Source: an uncultured bacterium (GTDB taxonomy: Bacteria > Bacillota_I > Bacilli_A > RF39 > UBA660). Taken from it: a DNA stretch of 33,737 nucleotides. Each line of letters starts with the position of its first letter. Within the stretch, counting starts at the first letter, position 1. Shown here in pieces: positions 17,208 through 25,819 of this stretch. The notes under the pieces are model-generated. The model was not told the origin of the DNA, ran no database searches, and saw only the letters and a list, made by a program, of their open reading frames with translations. Location: NCBI GenBank assembly GCA_948433885.1, contig CAOJEC010000013.1:1-33737 (forward strand), in the 5' to 3' direction. Both the position numbers and the translations under genes were made by a program.

Positions 17208-17238
17208 AAGTGGGGAACGACAACCCACTTTTATTTAT
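17208..17238 (+). promoter_or_regulatory. Leader hairpin/attenuator upstream of rimP
   Basis: AAGTGGG (17208-17214) pairs with CCCACTT (17224-17230) around GAACGACAA and is followed by TTATTT, so it can act as an intrinsic terminator about 20 nt before the rimP start. Firmicutes often have a short terminator-like leader at this position (described in the literature as a rimP leader). An antiterminator partner was not found. Confidence 0.6.
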
Positions 17239-17252
17239 GAATGGAGAAGTGT

Positions 17253-17507
17253 ATGCAAGAAAAGTTAGAAAAAATTAGAGAAGCTATTCTCAAACCGATG
17301 AAAGAAATGGCCATAATAGTCGACGAAATAGTCTATGTGACTGAAAACGGATACAAGTTTTTAAAAATCACCTTGGATAAAGTAAACGGACTAGATATGG
17401 ATACGATAGTCGATGCGACTAACGTCATCAACCCGATCATCGACGAACTCGATTTGATCGACGAAGAATACATCTTGGATATATCAAGTAAAGAAAGAGG
17501 TAATTAA
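17253..17507 (+). CDS. rimP: Ribosome maturation factor RimP, N-terminal domain only
   Basis: The 84-residue product resembles the N-terminal alpha/beta domain of RimP (LDKVNGLDMDTIVDATNVIN, then DEEYILDISSK). RimP is normally about 150 residues with a C-terminal SH3-like domain after a VSSPG motif. Here the protein stops just after SSKERGN and nusA starts 2 nt later, so no coding space is left for that domain. The start at 17253 is chosen because GGAGAAG lies 4 nt upstream. ATG 17241 would add 4 residues but has no ribosome-binding site. RimP assists 30S assembly. Position at the head of the nusA-infB operon supports the identity. Confidence 0.75.
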   Translation: MQEKLEKIREAILKPMKEMAIIVDEIVYVTENGYKFLKITLDKVNGLDMDTIVDATNVINPIIDELDLIDEEYILDISSKERGN

Positions 17508-17508
17508 A

Positions 17509-18663
17509 ATGGTTAAAAAAGAAACTGACGAAGAAAAGACAAGAAAAAAGGCAGCACGAGATTTCATCAGAAATGTACATCTCGTTGCTGAAGAAAAGTG
17601 CATAGACGAAAAAATAATCTTCGAAGCTATGGAACAAGCACTCATCACAGCGTACAAGAGAAATTACAATGCCAAAACTAACGTCAAACCTAGAATCGAC
17701 GAAAAGACAGGCGAAATAAAAATTTTCACTTACTATGTTGTCGTCGAAGATTACGAAGATCCTGAAGTTACTATCGACGAAGAAGGAAACGAAATTGTCA
17801 AAGAACCTGAAGTTCCAGTAGACGCTCAAATACTTTTGGAAGATGCACGTAAGAAAGTACCAGATATTTGCATAGGAGAAACTATCGAAGAAGAAGTTAC
17901 CCCTGACGACTTCGGACGCGTAGCCGTTCAAACAGCAAAACAAGTTCTAATCCAAAAGATAAGAACTGCCGAACGCGAAAGTATCATGGCCGATTTCGAC
18001 GGTAAAGAAGGCGAAATGATGATAGGGATGCTCGCCATGGAAGACGAAAAAAATTACTACATCGACTTAGGTCGTGCTCGTGGTATACTTCCTAAGACAG
18101 AAATGATCCCGAACGAAAAAGTTTTGATGGGTACTAGTATAAAAGTGTATCTTCAAAAAGTCGAAGAGACACCGAAAGGACCTCTCATTTTGTGTTCGCG
18201 TAAACATTATAATTTTGTAAGAAGACTTTTGGAAAGCGAAATTCCTGAATTGATCGACGGAACAATCCTACTTCATGGAGTTGCTCGTGAACCAGGAATA
18301 AGAAGCAAGGTGGCCTTATCTTCCATCGACGAACGCATAGATCCGATAGGAGCATGCATCGGAGAAAAAGGAACGCGAATCGCCAGTATTTACAAAGAAT
18401 TGAACGGAGAAAAAATCGACCTCGTTCTGTATTCAGAAGATCCTGCCGAATACATCAAAAATGCTTTGAGCCCTGCAAAAAATGTTTACGTATCTATCGA
18501 CACTGAAGCAGAGAAAAACGAAGCTTTTGTCACTGTCTCTGATGACGATTTGAGCTTAGCTATCGGTAAGAAAGGTTCAAATATTCGACTAGCAAGTAAA
18601 CTGACCAAATATCATTTGACTGTCAAATCTATGAGTCAAGTTAACGAAGAAGGAAATAGGTAA
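17509..18663 (+). CDS. nusA: Transcription termination/antitermination factor NusA
   Basis: The 384-residue product has an N-terminal RNA-polymerase-binding domain, an S1 domain (about residues 165-230) and two KH domains with GEKG and GKKG loops. RNA polymerase pausing, termination and antitermination are its roles. The length equals other Firmicute NusA proteins without the extra C-terminal repeats of E. coli. The N-terminal domain carries an acidic insertion (EDPEVTIDEEGNE). A ribosome-binding site AGAGG precedes ATG 17509, and the stop overlaps rnpM (TAATG). Confidence 0.95.
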   Translation: MVKKETDEEKTRKKAARDFIRNVHLVAEEKCIDEKIIFEAMEQALITAYKRNYNAKTNVKPRIDEKTGEIKIFTYYVVVEDYEDPEVTIDEEGNEIVKEPEVPVDAQILLEDARKKVPDICIGETIEEEVTPDDFGRVAVQTAKQVLIQKIRTAERESIMADFDGKEGEMMIGMLAMEDEKNYYIDLGRARGILPKTEMIPNEKVLMGTSIKVYLQKVEETPKGPLILCSRKHYNFVRRLLESEIPELIDGTILLHGVAREPGIRSKVALSSIDERIDPIGACIGEKGTRIASIYKELNGEKIDLVLYSEDPAEYIKNALSPAKNVYVSIDTEAEKNEAFVTVSDDDLSLAIGKKGSNIRLASKLTKYHLTVKSMSQVNEEGNR

Positions 18664-18920
18664 TGACAACAAAAAAAATACCTATGCGTTCTTGTGTAGT
18701 CACGAGAGAAAAACTTCCCAAAAAGGAATTGCTGCGCATAGTGAGATTCGAAAACGTAGTATCCGTCGATCCGACAGGAAAACAAAACGGTAAAGGATGC
18801 TACATCAAAAAAGACAAGACAGTTTTAGAAACTGCCAAAAAAACTAAAGTTTTAAATAGAGTGCTGGAAACCGAAATACCAGATGAAATATACGATGAAA
18901 TAGAGAAACTCATCGATTAG
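18663..18920 (+). CDS. rnpM: RnpM (YlxR), RNA-binding modulator of RNase P
   Basis: The 85-residue product has the family signature PMRSCVVTREKLPKKELLR, then a GKGCYI turn (usually GRGAYV) and the TKVLNRVL helix. YlxR proteins bind RNA, and recent work links the Bacillus member to RNase P. Start overlaps the nusA stop. The usual next gene, ylxQ (L7Ae family), is absent: infB starts 17 nt after this stop. Confidence 0.9.
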   Translation: MTTKKIPMRSCVVTREKLPKKELLRIVRFENVVSVDPTGKQNGKGCYIKKDKTVLETAKKTKVLNRVLETEIPDEIYDEIEKLID

Positions 18921-18937
18921 AAAGGATGTGACCCTTT

Positions 18938-21040
18938 ATGCTAAGTGTAAAAGATTATGCTGAAGAAATGGGAATAACAGTTCAAGAAGTGCTAAAAAAA
19001 TGTGCTTTCTTGGGAATTAAAGCCAACAATGCGACCGATATGTTAGAGGAAGATGAAGTCATCATGCTCGACAATGCCATAGACATATTAGATGCCGTCG
19101 AAGAAGAAAAAGTAGAATACAATTCGGATGAGGAGGAAGAAACACTCGTCATCGAGACGGAAAAGAAAGATACAAGACGTGGCAAAAGTGACAAAGTCAA
19201 AAAAGGATTCACAGTAGATGCCAAAAACAACTATGCCAAAAAACGTAAAGAAATGTACAAGAACAAAAGCAAGTTGCAATCGAGTACAAATTCAGATGAA
19301 AACATCGTACTATATAAAGATGGAATGACCGTAGGAGAATTGGCTACTGTTTTAGGAGTGAGTGGAACCGATGTAATCGTGAAACTCATGTCGATGGGAC
19401 TTATGCTTTCACTAAATCAAAGCATCGACTTTGAAAATGCCGAAATCGTATCTTTAGAATACGGTAAAACCCTCAAAAAGGAAAGTACACAAGATGTAAG
19501 TAATTTCGAGGAACTAGAAATCGTCGACAATGAAGAAGATTTGAGTTCACGTCCACCGGTCGTAACCATCATGGGTCACGTCGATCACGGAAAGACGACA
19601 CTTCTAGATTACATCAGAAATTCGAATGTCGTCGACAAAGAATTCGGTGGAATAACTCAACATATCGGTGCTTACCAAATAACATATGATGAAAAAAAGA
19701 TAACATTCATCGATACTCCTGGCCACGCAGCCTTCACTGAAATGCGTGCTCGTGGAGCGTCTATCACGGACATCGTCATCATCATAGTCGCGGCAGATGA
19801 CGGCGTCATGCCTCAAACAGAAGAGGCGATCGACCACGCTTTAAGTGCCAATGTTCCGATCATCGTAGCGGTCAACAAAATAGATAAGCCAGATGCAAAT
19901 CCTGAAAGAATCTATACCGAAATGGCCGCTCACAACATAACACCTGAAAGTTGGGGAGGCAATATACCATTCGTGAACATTTCTGCCAAGACCGGAGAAA
20001 ATATCGATGAAATATTGAAGACGATTCTCGTCATTTCTGAAATGAATGAATATAAAGCAAATCCTAACAGATATGCAAGTGGAACCGTCATCGAATCGCG
20101 CATCGATAAGGCTAGCGGAGGAGTGACGAGCTTACTAATCCAAAATGGTACCCTACGTCTTGGAGATCCGGTAGTAGTCGGTACGACATTCGGAAAAGTT
20201 CGTACGATCAAAAACGACTTAGGTCAACCCATTGTCGAAGCAGGTCCTTCGACTCCTGTAGAAATCACCGGATTGAACAGCAATCCTAGTGCAGGAGACA
20301 AATTCATGGCCTTCGAATCTGAACGCCAAGCAAAAGATGTTGCATCGAAAAGAACATTAAATCAAAAAGCATCGAAATATAACACCGATGTCGTCTCGTT
20401 CGATGATCTATTCAGTCAAATCCAATCGGGTGCAAAAGAAATAAACGTCATTTTGAAAGCAGATGTTCGCGGAAGCGAAGAAGCGGTCAAAAATGCACTT
20501 TTGAAAATAGACGTCGAAGGAGTAAAAGTCAAAGTCATCAGAAGTGGAATAGGTGCTATCACTGAATCCGATATAGTTCTAGCAAACGCATCTAATGCGA
20601 TAGTAATCGGTTTCAACGTAGTCGCATCACATTCTACTAAGGAAGCCGCTAAAGAATACAATGTCGAAACTAGACTTTATACGATAATATACAAATTGGT
20701 CGAAGATATGGAAGCAGCCATGAAAGGTATGCTCGATCCTGAATTCGAAGAAAAGACGACAGGAACAGCCGAAATAAGACAACTCTTCAAATTCTCGAAA
20801 GTCGGCAACATTGCCGGAGTAAAAGTCTTAAAAGACAGTCTCAAAAATGGTGCAAAAGTTCGCATCATCAGAGATGGCACTATCATCTACGATGGAGTGA
20901 TCTCTAGTTTACAAAGAGAAAAAGACTCGGTCAAAGAAGTCAAAGAAGGTTACGAATGCGGTGTTACTATCGAAAACTACAACGATATAAAAATAGGTGA
21001 CATCCTAGAAACCTACGAAATGGTCGAGGTAAAAAGATGA
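18938..21040 (+). CDS. infB: Translation initiation factor IF-2
   Basis: The 700-residue GTPase has two N-terminal IF2_N modules ([13 protein letters not shown] and [16 protein letters not shown]) joined by a basic linker. The G domain has GHVDHGKTT with K219, DTPGHAAF and NKIDKPDA, and the C-terminal domains bind fMet-tRNA (ending with the [16 protein letters not shown] type). It positions initiator tRNA on the 30S subunit. The linker is short compared with many IF-2 proteins. Its stop overlaps rbfA by ATGA. Confidence 0.97.
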   Translation: MLSVKDYAEEMGITVQEVLKKCAFLGIKANNATDMLEEDEVIMLDNAIDILDAVEEEKVEYNSDEEEETLVIETEKKDTRRGKSDKVKKGFTVDAKNNYAKKRKEMYKNKSKLQSSTNSDENIVLYKDGMTVGELATVLGVSGTDVIVKLMSMGLMLSLNQSIDFENAEIVSLEYGKTLKKESTQDVSNFEELEIVDNEEDLSSRPPVVTIMGHVDHGKTTLLDYIRNSNVVDKEFGGITQHIGAYQITYDEKKITFIDTPGHAAFTEMRARGASITDIVIIIVAADDGVMPQTEEAIDHALSANVPIIVAVNKIDKPDANPERIYTEMAAHNITPESWGGNIPFVNISAKTGENIDEILKTILVISEMNEYKANPNRYASGTVIESRIDKASGGVTSLLIQNGTLRLGDPVVVGTTFGKVRTIKNDLGQPIVEAGPSTPVEITGLNSNPSAGDKFMAFESERQAKDVASKRTLNQKASKYNTDVVSFDDLFSQIQSGAKEINVILKADVRGSEEAVKNALLKIDVEGVKVKVIRSGIGAITESDIVLANASNAIVIGFNVVASHSTKEAAKEYNVETRLYTIIYKLVEDMEAAMKGMLDPEFEEKTTGTAEIRQLFKFSKVGNIAGVKVLKDSLKNGAKVRIIRDGTIIYDGVISSLQREKDSVKEVKEGYECGVTIENYNDIKIGDILETYEMVEVKR

Positions 21041-21375
21041 GTTTGAAAACTAAAAGAATCGCTTCCGATATGATGCGTTCTATAAGCATCATTCTTAATG
21101 AAGAAGCTGAAAACGAAATTTTAAAGAAAGTGAGCATTACCGATTTGACTGTCGATTCCGATCTCACTTTCGCCAAAGTTTATTTTATGACTAGATTGGA
21201 CGACAAAGAATTAGTCGAACGCGAACTCAACGAAGCTGCGGGTTTCATTAGAAAAGAACTCGCTCATTCGTTGAATTTAAGAAGTACCCCTGAACTCAAA
21301 TTCGTTTATGATAAATCGTTAGATTATGGAGAAAGAATAGAAAGCATAATAGACAAAATAAAGGAAGAAGATTGA
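21037..21375 (+). CDS. rbfA: 30S ribosome-binding factor RbfA
   Basis: The 112-residue single-KH-like protein shows typical features: SDMMRSISIILNEEAENEI at the start, then SDLTFAKVYFM and LRSTPELKFVYDKSLDYG. It acts in late 16S/30S maturation and cold adaptation. It overlaps infB by 4 nt and lies 1 nt before the next gene. Confidence 0.95.
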   Translation: MSLKTKRIASDMMRSISIILNEEAENEILKKVSITDLTVDSDLTFAKVYFMTRLDDKELVERELNEAAGFIRKELAHSLNLRSTPELKFVYDKSLDYGERIESIIDKIKEED

Positions 21376-21376
21376 C

Positions 21377-21910
21377 ATGGCAGTAATAAAAGATGTACAA
21401 GATATGAATGAAAGAGAGATGAAAGTATTCAAAAAATATTTGGCGAACTACTATAGAAGAATATGCGCAGCTTCTAGTCCCTCTCCAAATTTTTGCAAAG
21501 CTCTTTTATTCTTACAGGCTAATAGAAGTGCTACAAAACTCATCGAAGAAATTCGAGCAGGTTATAAAACGGGATTCGTATCTTTCGATTTCGATTTCGA
21601 AAGTGTGCGTGATTCCGTCACTACCAAGCCGAGCGGTTTCGTAATAGGATACGACACAGGAGAGGGAACTAATAATCTTGAACTTTTCTTTGTCGAACCT
21701 GCACCATCTAGTTATCCACGACACGACGTAATTCACGAACTTTTAAAAGAATATATAACCGTCGCCAAGACCAATGGTTCGTTTTATATTCAAACAGAAA
21801 CCGATTCATCTGACGTCCACTTGAATGAAGATTTAAAAACTTTATCTTTCAAACAAGTGAATAAGAATCACCAACAAAGAATATACAAAAGGGAAATACG
21901 ACGATCATAA
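21377..21910 (+). CDS. Unknown protein, GNAT-fold-like, copy 1 of a tandem pair
   Basis: I do not recognise this 177-residue protein. It opens with a helical segment (NEREMKVFKKYLANYYR). The middle has strand-rich sequence (GFVSFDFDFES, SGFVIGYDTG, LELFFVEP) and then a helix followed by a strand and a hydrophobic LSFKQV ending. That order resembles the GNAT acetyltransferase core, but the acetyl-CoA loop (R/Q-x-x-G-x-G/A) is not visible. It resembles its downstream neighbour in the opening helix and overall plan. Placement inside the infB-rbfA-truB operon suggests a link to ribosome assembly or tRNA modification, or a lineage-specific passenger. Confidence 0.45.
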   Translation: MAVIKDVQDMNEREMKVFKKYLANYYRRICAASSPSPNFCKALLFLQANRSATKLIEEIRAGYKTGFVSFDFDFESVRDSVTTKPSGFVIGYDTGEGTNNLELFFVEPAPSSYPRHDVIHELLKEYITVAKTNGSFYIQTETDSSDVHLNEDLKTLSFKQVNKNHQQRIYKREIRRS

Positions 21911-21929
21911 TAAAGGAGAATTTTATAAA

Positions 21930-22526
21930 ATGGAAATTAAAAATGCAAAAGATTTACAGCCTAGACAATGGCACTTATTCCGAAAATATGTTACAAAGTA
22001 CTACAAAACTAGTGTTTTGGAAAGCAACAAAAATCCTGTCTTAAATAAGGCGAAGATGCGTCTTTTAGGTGAAAGCTATGCTGAGAGAATTCTCAATCGT
22101 ATCAAAAGTGGCAACCTCGTATCTTATGTCGCATTGAAATACGACGATCGAGAAAAAGGTCTTGTCCCATATGCTTTCATCACAGGATACCTAGATATAG
22201 AACAAAGACTTTTGTTCATTTGCAACCTACACGTTATAGAAGACTATCCGTTTAGGCCGATGACATTGAAAGGTTTGTTCACACCGATGCAAAATTATGC
22301 CAAAGAACACGGAATTACTAGGGCATATTCGAAAAGTGACTTATTGACACCGAATCAAACCGATTCATTGGAGATTTTGGGATTCGATCAAGGAAGCTTG
22401 AATGGAACCGAAATTCCATACGGTTTTGGGTTGACTGAAGTAGAAATCGATCAAGTAGATGTACCAGGTAAAAGAGGAAAAGGTGGAAAGAGAATCGCTT
22501 TTAACAGGAATACTTGTCATAAATAA
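21930..22526 (+). CDS. Unknown protein, GNAT-fold-like, copy 2 of a tandem pair
   Basis: This 198-residue protein shares with copy 1 an opening helix of the form RQWHLFRKYVTKYYKT. It has a GNAT-like core: a pair of strands (AFITGYLDIEQRLLFICNLHVI), the region DYPFRPMTLKGLFTPMQNYA in the place of the acetyl-CoA loop and helix, a strand, then LEILGFDQ in the place of the YEKLGF end. The residues that normally bind the pyrophosphate of CoA are not conserved, so it may be a non-catalytic or diverged member. The basic C-terminal tail (GKRGKGGKR) may bind RNA. The gene overlaps truB by about 40 nt. Confidence 0.45.
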   Translation: MEIKNAKDLQPRQWHLFRKYVTKYYKTSVLESNKNPVLNKAKMRLLGESYAERILNRIKSGNLVSYVALKYDDREKGLVPYAFITGYLDIEQRLLFICNLHVIEDYPFRPMTLKGLFTPMQNYAKEHGITRAYSKSDLLTPNQTDSLEILGFDQGSLNGTEIPYGFGLTEVEIDQVDVPGKRGKGGKRIAFNRNTCHK

Positions 22527-23340
22527 ACCGACAGGTATGACGAGTAGAGACGTAGTAAACCGCGTCTCCAAGTTATTGCACACCAAAAAAATAGGTCATA
22601 CGGGAACTTTGGATCCGATTGCCACTGGCATACTAATTTTGACGATTGGCAAGTGTACAAAGTTATCGGAATTTTTGACAAGTAAGTTCAAAGAATATGA
22701 AGCGACATTTGTTCTCGGAAGTGAAACGGACACTTTGGACAATACGGGAGTCGTACTGAAAACGAGCGACATCGCAGTCGATGATGAGACCATCACTTCT
22801 TGCATAAAGAGTTTCGAAGGATCTTACGACCAAACAGTACCAGCTTATTCTGCTGTCAAAATCGCCGGACGTAGACTTTACGACTATGCCCGAAATGGTG
22901 AAGAAGTCGAACTTCCCAAACGACACGTGACCATAAGTTCCATAGACATACTTTCTATCGACAAACGCACGATAAAGATTCGTACGACTGTTTCGAAAGG
23001 AACTTACATTAGAAGTTTAATTAGAGATATAGGACGTGCCTTAAAAACATATGCGACGATGACCGATTTAGTGCGAACAAAACAAGGAAATGTCGACAAA
23101 AAAAACAGTTATACTTTAGAAGAAGTAGAATGCGGAGCTTACAAAATCCTCACTCCAGATGAAATTCTTGCCGACATTCCGACTGTAGAAATGGACGACG
23201 AACTATTTTTTAAAGTATCGAACGGTAGAAAAATCGAACTTTCTATGGACGAAGAATACGTCAAATTCGTTTACAAAAATGAGGTCATCGCGCTTTACAA
23301 AAAGGATGACACTGCGTATCGAATGTACGTCAAATTTTAG
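22483..23340 (+). CDS. truB: tRNA pseudouridine-55 synthase TruB
   Basis: The enzyme makes pseudouridine 55 in the T-loop of tRNAs. Motifs: GILVINKPTGMTSRDVV, then HTGTLDPIATGIL with the catalytic aspartate, PAYSAVKIAGRRLYD, and YIRSLIRDIG. A short C-terminal TruB/PUA-like part follows (SNGRKIEL). I prefer the GTG start at 22483 because AGAGG lies 4 nt upstream. ATG 22459 is in frame but has no ribosome-binding site and would add 8 residues. Length with the GTG start is 285 residues. The gene ends the operon, and ribF, its usual neighbour, is absent. Confidence 0.93.
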   Translation: MERESLLTGILVINKPTGMTSRDVVNRVSKLLHTKKIGHTGTLDPIATGILILTIGKCTKLSEFLTSKFKEYEATFVLGSETDTLDNTGVVLKTSDIAVDDETITSCIKSFEGSYDQTVPAYSAVKIAGRRLYDYARNGEEVELPKRHVTISSIDILSIDKRTIKIRTTVSKGTYIRSLIRDIGRALKTYATMTDLVRTKQGNVDKKNSYTLEEVECGAYKILTPDEILADIPTVEMDDELFFKVSNGRKIELSMDEEYVKFVYKNEVIALYKKDDTAYRMYVKF

Positions 23341-23377
23341 TAAACTCTATGTAAAAGAATTTCGATTAAACGATTAT

Positions 23378-23404
23378 GAACCTACACAAGGTTCTTTTAT
23401 TTTT
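23378..23404 (+). terminator. Rho-independent terminator after truB
   Basis: GAACCT (23378-23383) pairs with AGGTTC (23389-23394), loop ACACA, followed by TTTTATTTTT. Confidence 0.85.
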
Positions 23405-23454
23405 GGCATGGGCATGCAATAATCGAAATAAGAGAAGAATAGGTGAATTTGTGA

Positions 23455-24927
23455 ATGACTAAAAAAACCAAAAAAATGTTGATGATAGGGGCGATCATTA
23501 TAATACTTGCGAATCTAATCCCGACCATCGCGACAAAATTGTCCATGACAAGCCAAAAAAGAAAATTCAACATGATTTCCTCGACATCAAATATGTTCTT
23601 CGAAGATGAACTCAAACTTTTTGCCAAAGAAAACAACATCGACTTGTCCATAGACTACTATGGAGATTTAGAGATTGTCGATACCCGGTAGTCTTGGCTG
23701 TAACAAAAGATAAAGCCAATGAACTGAACCTATATTCACAAGAAATTACCAACGAAAACATATTGAGAGCGATAGAAACGAAAAAGTTGAATTATGTCAT
23801 GCCTAGCGTGACGAAAACTAATATAGGCGCTACTGCCTACTTGGGTTTTTTGAACAGTCTCGCTGGCAGTCCCGAAGTACTCACCGTCGAAATGTTAAAA
23901 AATCCCGATTTGATCGCAAGCATGAAGGCATTCTTTAAAGGCGTCGAACGAGTTAGTGGTGACGAATTATACCTCGAAGAAATGTTCTTAAACGGTTCGT
24001 ACGATGCCATAATAAATTACGAATCTTCCCTAATAGAAATGAATAAATTACTCGAACGCGAAGGCAAAGAACCATTACACTTGATATATCCTAAAGATGG
24101 AGTGGCGATAAACGACATGCCATTTGGATACGTCGAACGAAATCAAGATAAAAAAGAAAACTTTGAAAAGATATTGAATTACCTGAGAAGTGAAAAGGTT
24201 AGCAAACTTCTCGAAAATCATGGCATAAGAACATGGTATGGAGGAGTTAACAATCAATCCGATTCGAACTCTTTCAAAAAAGAATGGGGAATAGACATCA
24301 ACAAATATCTGATACCACTAAAATACCCTAGTAAAAAAGTCATGACTGAAGCATTGGACATATACGTCGAATCGTTGAGAAAATCGACCATACAGTATTT
24401 TGCTTGGACATATCGGGAAGCATGCAAGGAACAGGACTAGAAGAACTAAAAGACGCGATGAATTACATACTAGATAGAGAACAAGTTGGCAAAGACCGAT
24501 TACAATTTTCGAGTTATGATAAAATATCGATCATCACATTCAACTCTCTAGTACAAAAAAATCTTTGGTCTACACTGGAGATGACACGAAAAATGCGATA
24601 AACTTCGTCGATAGCCTCAAAGCATCAGGCGGGACCAATATATACGATCCTTCCCAAGAAGCTTTAAAAATACTAGAAAACACGAATTCGAAAGAGTATA
24701 CTCGCATGGTGATATTGATGACGGACGGCGAATCGAACGTCGGTCAATTTGAAAAACTGAGAAGATACTATCAAAACAACTCACTAGATATTCCTATATA
24801 CAGTATTATGTTCGGAGAATCGAATGAAAGACAGCTTTCCGAAATAGCTCTTTTGACGAACGCCAAAATATTCGACGGCAAAGAGGGTTTAAAAGAAGCC
24901 TTCAAAGAAGTTAGGAGTTATAACTGA
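23455..24927 (+). pseudogene. Solute-binding + von Willebrand factor A protein, broken by three frameshifts
   Basis: Four reading-frame pieces (23455-23691, 23694-24440, 24404-24601, 24565-24927) join into one protein of about 490 residues when one base is added at each of three homopolymers: the C3 run at 23684-23686, the T4 run at 24398-24401 and the A7 run at 24555-24561. The restored junctions read VDTPVVLAVT, QYFCLDISGSM and VQKKSLVYTGDD. The N-terminal part has a membrane anchor and a substrate-binding-protein-like fold. The C-terminal part is a VWA domain with MIDAS residues DISGS, SGGTNIY and LMTDGES. Such proteins sit beside XpaC and TelA genes in Firmicutes. The gene is either decaying or affected by sequence errors. 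The downstream gene overlaps its stop (TGATGA). Confidence 0.8.
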
Positions 24928-25511
24928 TGAAACAAATTCAAAAACGCTATATATACGCCGGTTTCTTGAGTGCTGTATTTTTCATAATAGTTTATGGTAT
25001 TCTCGATTTCGACGTTTGGATATCGGTTCTCTTGACGGCGATAGTCTACTTTGGTGGAATATTTCTATATAAAGAAAAAGATATGAGAGAATTAAACGCC
25101 AAAAATATCGACAATTACTATTTCCTAGCATCCAAATGTGCAAATAAAGCGAGACTTTGTGAAAACGAACAAATAACCAAAGCCGTCGATAAAATTGCCA
25201 CATACACCGATGAAATCATCGTGAGTCTCTCTCAAAGGCCCAAAAAAGTCGAACAGGTCTTCGATTTCTTCGACTACTATTTGGACATCACGAATAAAAT
25301 ACTCACGCGATACTTATTAGTTAAAAAACACAATAATAAGACACAAAAAGATGCCGACTTTGTCGACAACACAGTCTCTTACTTGACGACGATCACCGAT
25401 TGTTTTAAAAAACAACTCGACAACATGAAAGAAGCACGAATGCTCGACATCGAAAGCGAAATAAGAATATTTGAACACACTATCGGTTTCAAAAAAACTG
25501 ATATAGAGTAG
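24927..25511 (+). CDS. XpaC-like membrane protein (5-bromo-4-chloroindolyl phosphate hydrolysis family)
   Basis: The 194-residue product has two N-terminal transmembrane segments (about residues 10-27 and 29-47) followed by a mostly helical soluble domain (KNIDNYYFLASKCANKA, VEQVFDFFDYYLDITNKIL). The pattern matches XpaC-family proteins, whose name comes from a colony-colour phenotype and whose real role is unclear. They commonly neighbour TelA and VWA/solute-binding genes. It overlaps the VWA gene stop and is intact, unlike its two partners on either side. Confidence 0.55.
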   Translation: MKQIQKRYIYAGFLSAVFFIIVYGILDFDVWISVLLTAIVYFGGIFLYKEKDMRELNAKNIDNYYFLASKCANKARLCENEQITKAVDKIATYTDEIIVSLSQRPKKVEQVFDFFDYYLDITNKILTRYLLVKKHNNKTQKDADFVDNTVSYLTTITDCFKKQLDNMKEARMLDIESEIRIFEHTIGFKKTDIE

Positions 25512-25520
25512 GTGAAGATA

Positions 25521-25742
25521 ATGAACTTAAATAAACCAAAAGAAGGAACGATAGAAAAAATAGTCGGCCTAGTGATAGTACTCGTAGTGATCTTGGTCGT
25601 CGTCATCGTAAAAAATGGATTCAACGGTGGTAATGCCAAAATCGACGTCATACGAGTCGCAACTGGCGGAGGTAAAGAAGCTTTCATGGCTGACGAGGAT
25701 GTTAGCAAATTGATGAGAAAAAAATACAGAATAGAAGTTTAG
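25521..25742 (+). pseudogene. N-terminal remnant of a second membrane-anchored solute-binding-like protein
   Basis: The 73 codons start at ATG 25521 behind AGGTGA. A basic N-terminus and one transmembrane segment (about residues 13-32) lead to IDVIRVATGGGKEAFMADED, which looks like the first strand and helix of an extracellular solute-binding domain. It corresponds to FNMISSTSNMFFEDELKLF in the VWA gene upstream. The frame stops at TAG 25740 where the domain should continue, and 24 nt later the promoter of the next gene begins. A 3' deletion is the simplest reading. A genuine small membrane protein is the alternative. Confidence 0.5.
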
Positions 25743-25765
25743 TATTTTTTATTGTCGAATATTTG

Positions 25766-25793
25766 TTGACTTTTCCAAAAAACAATTTATAAT
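25766..25793 (+). promoter_or_regulatory. Promoter of the ATP-grasp gene
   Basis: TTGACT (25766-25771) and TATAAT (25788-25793) are separated by 16 nt. Confidence 0.7.
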
Positions 25794-25819
25794 ATGGAAG
25801 TCAAAAGGGGGCTATTAAT

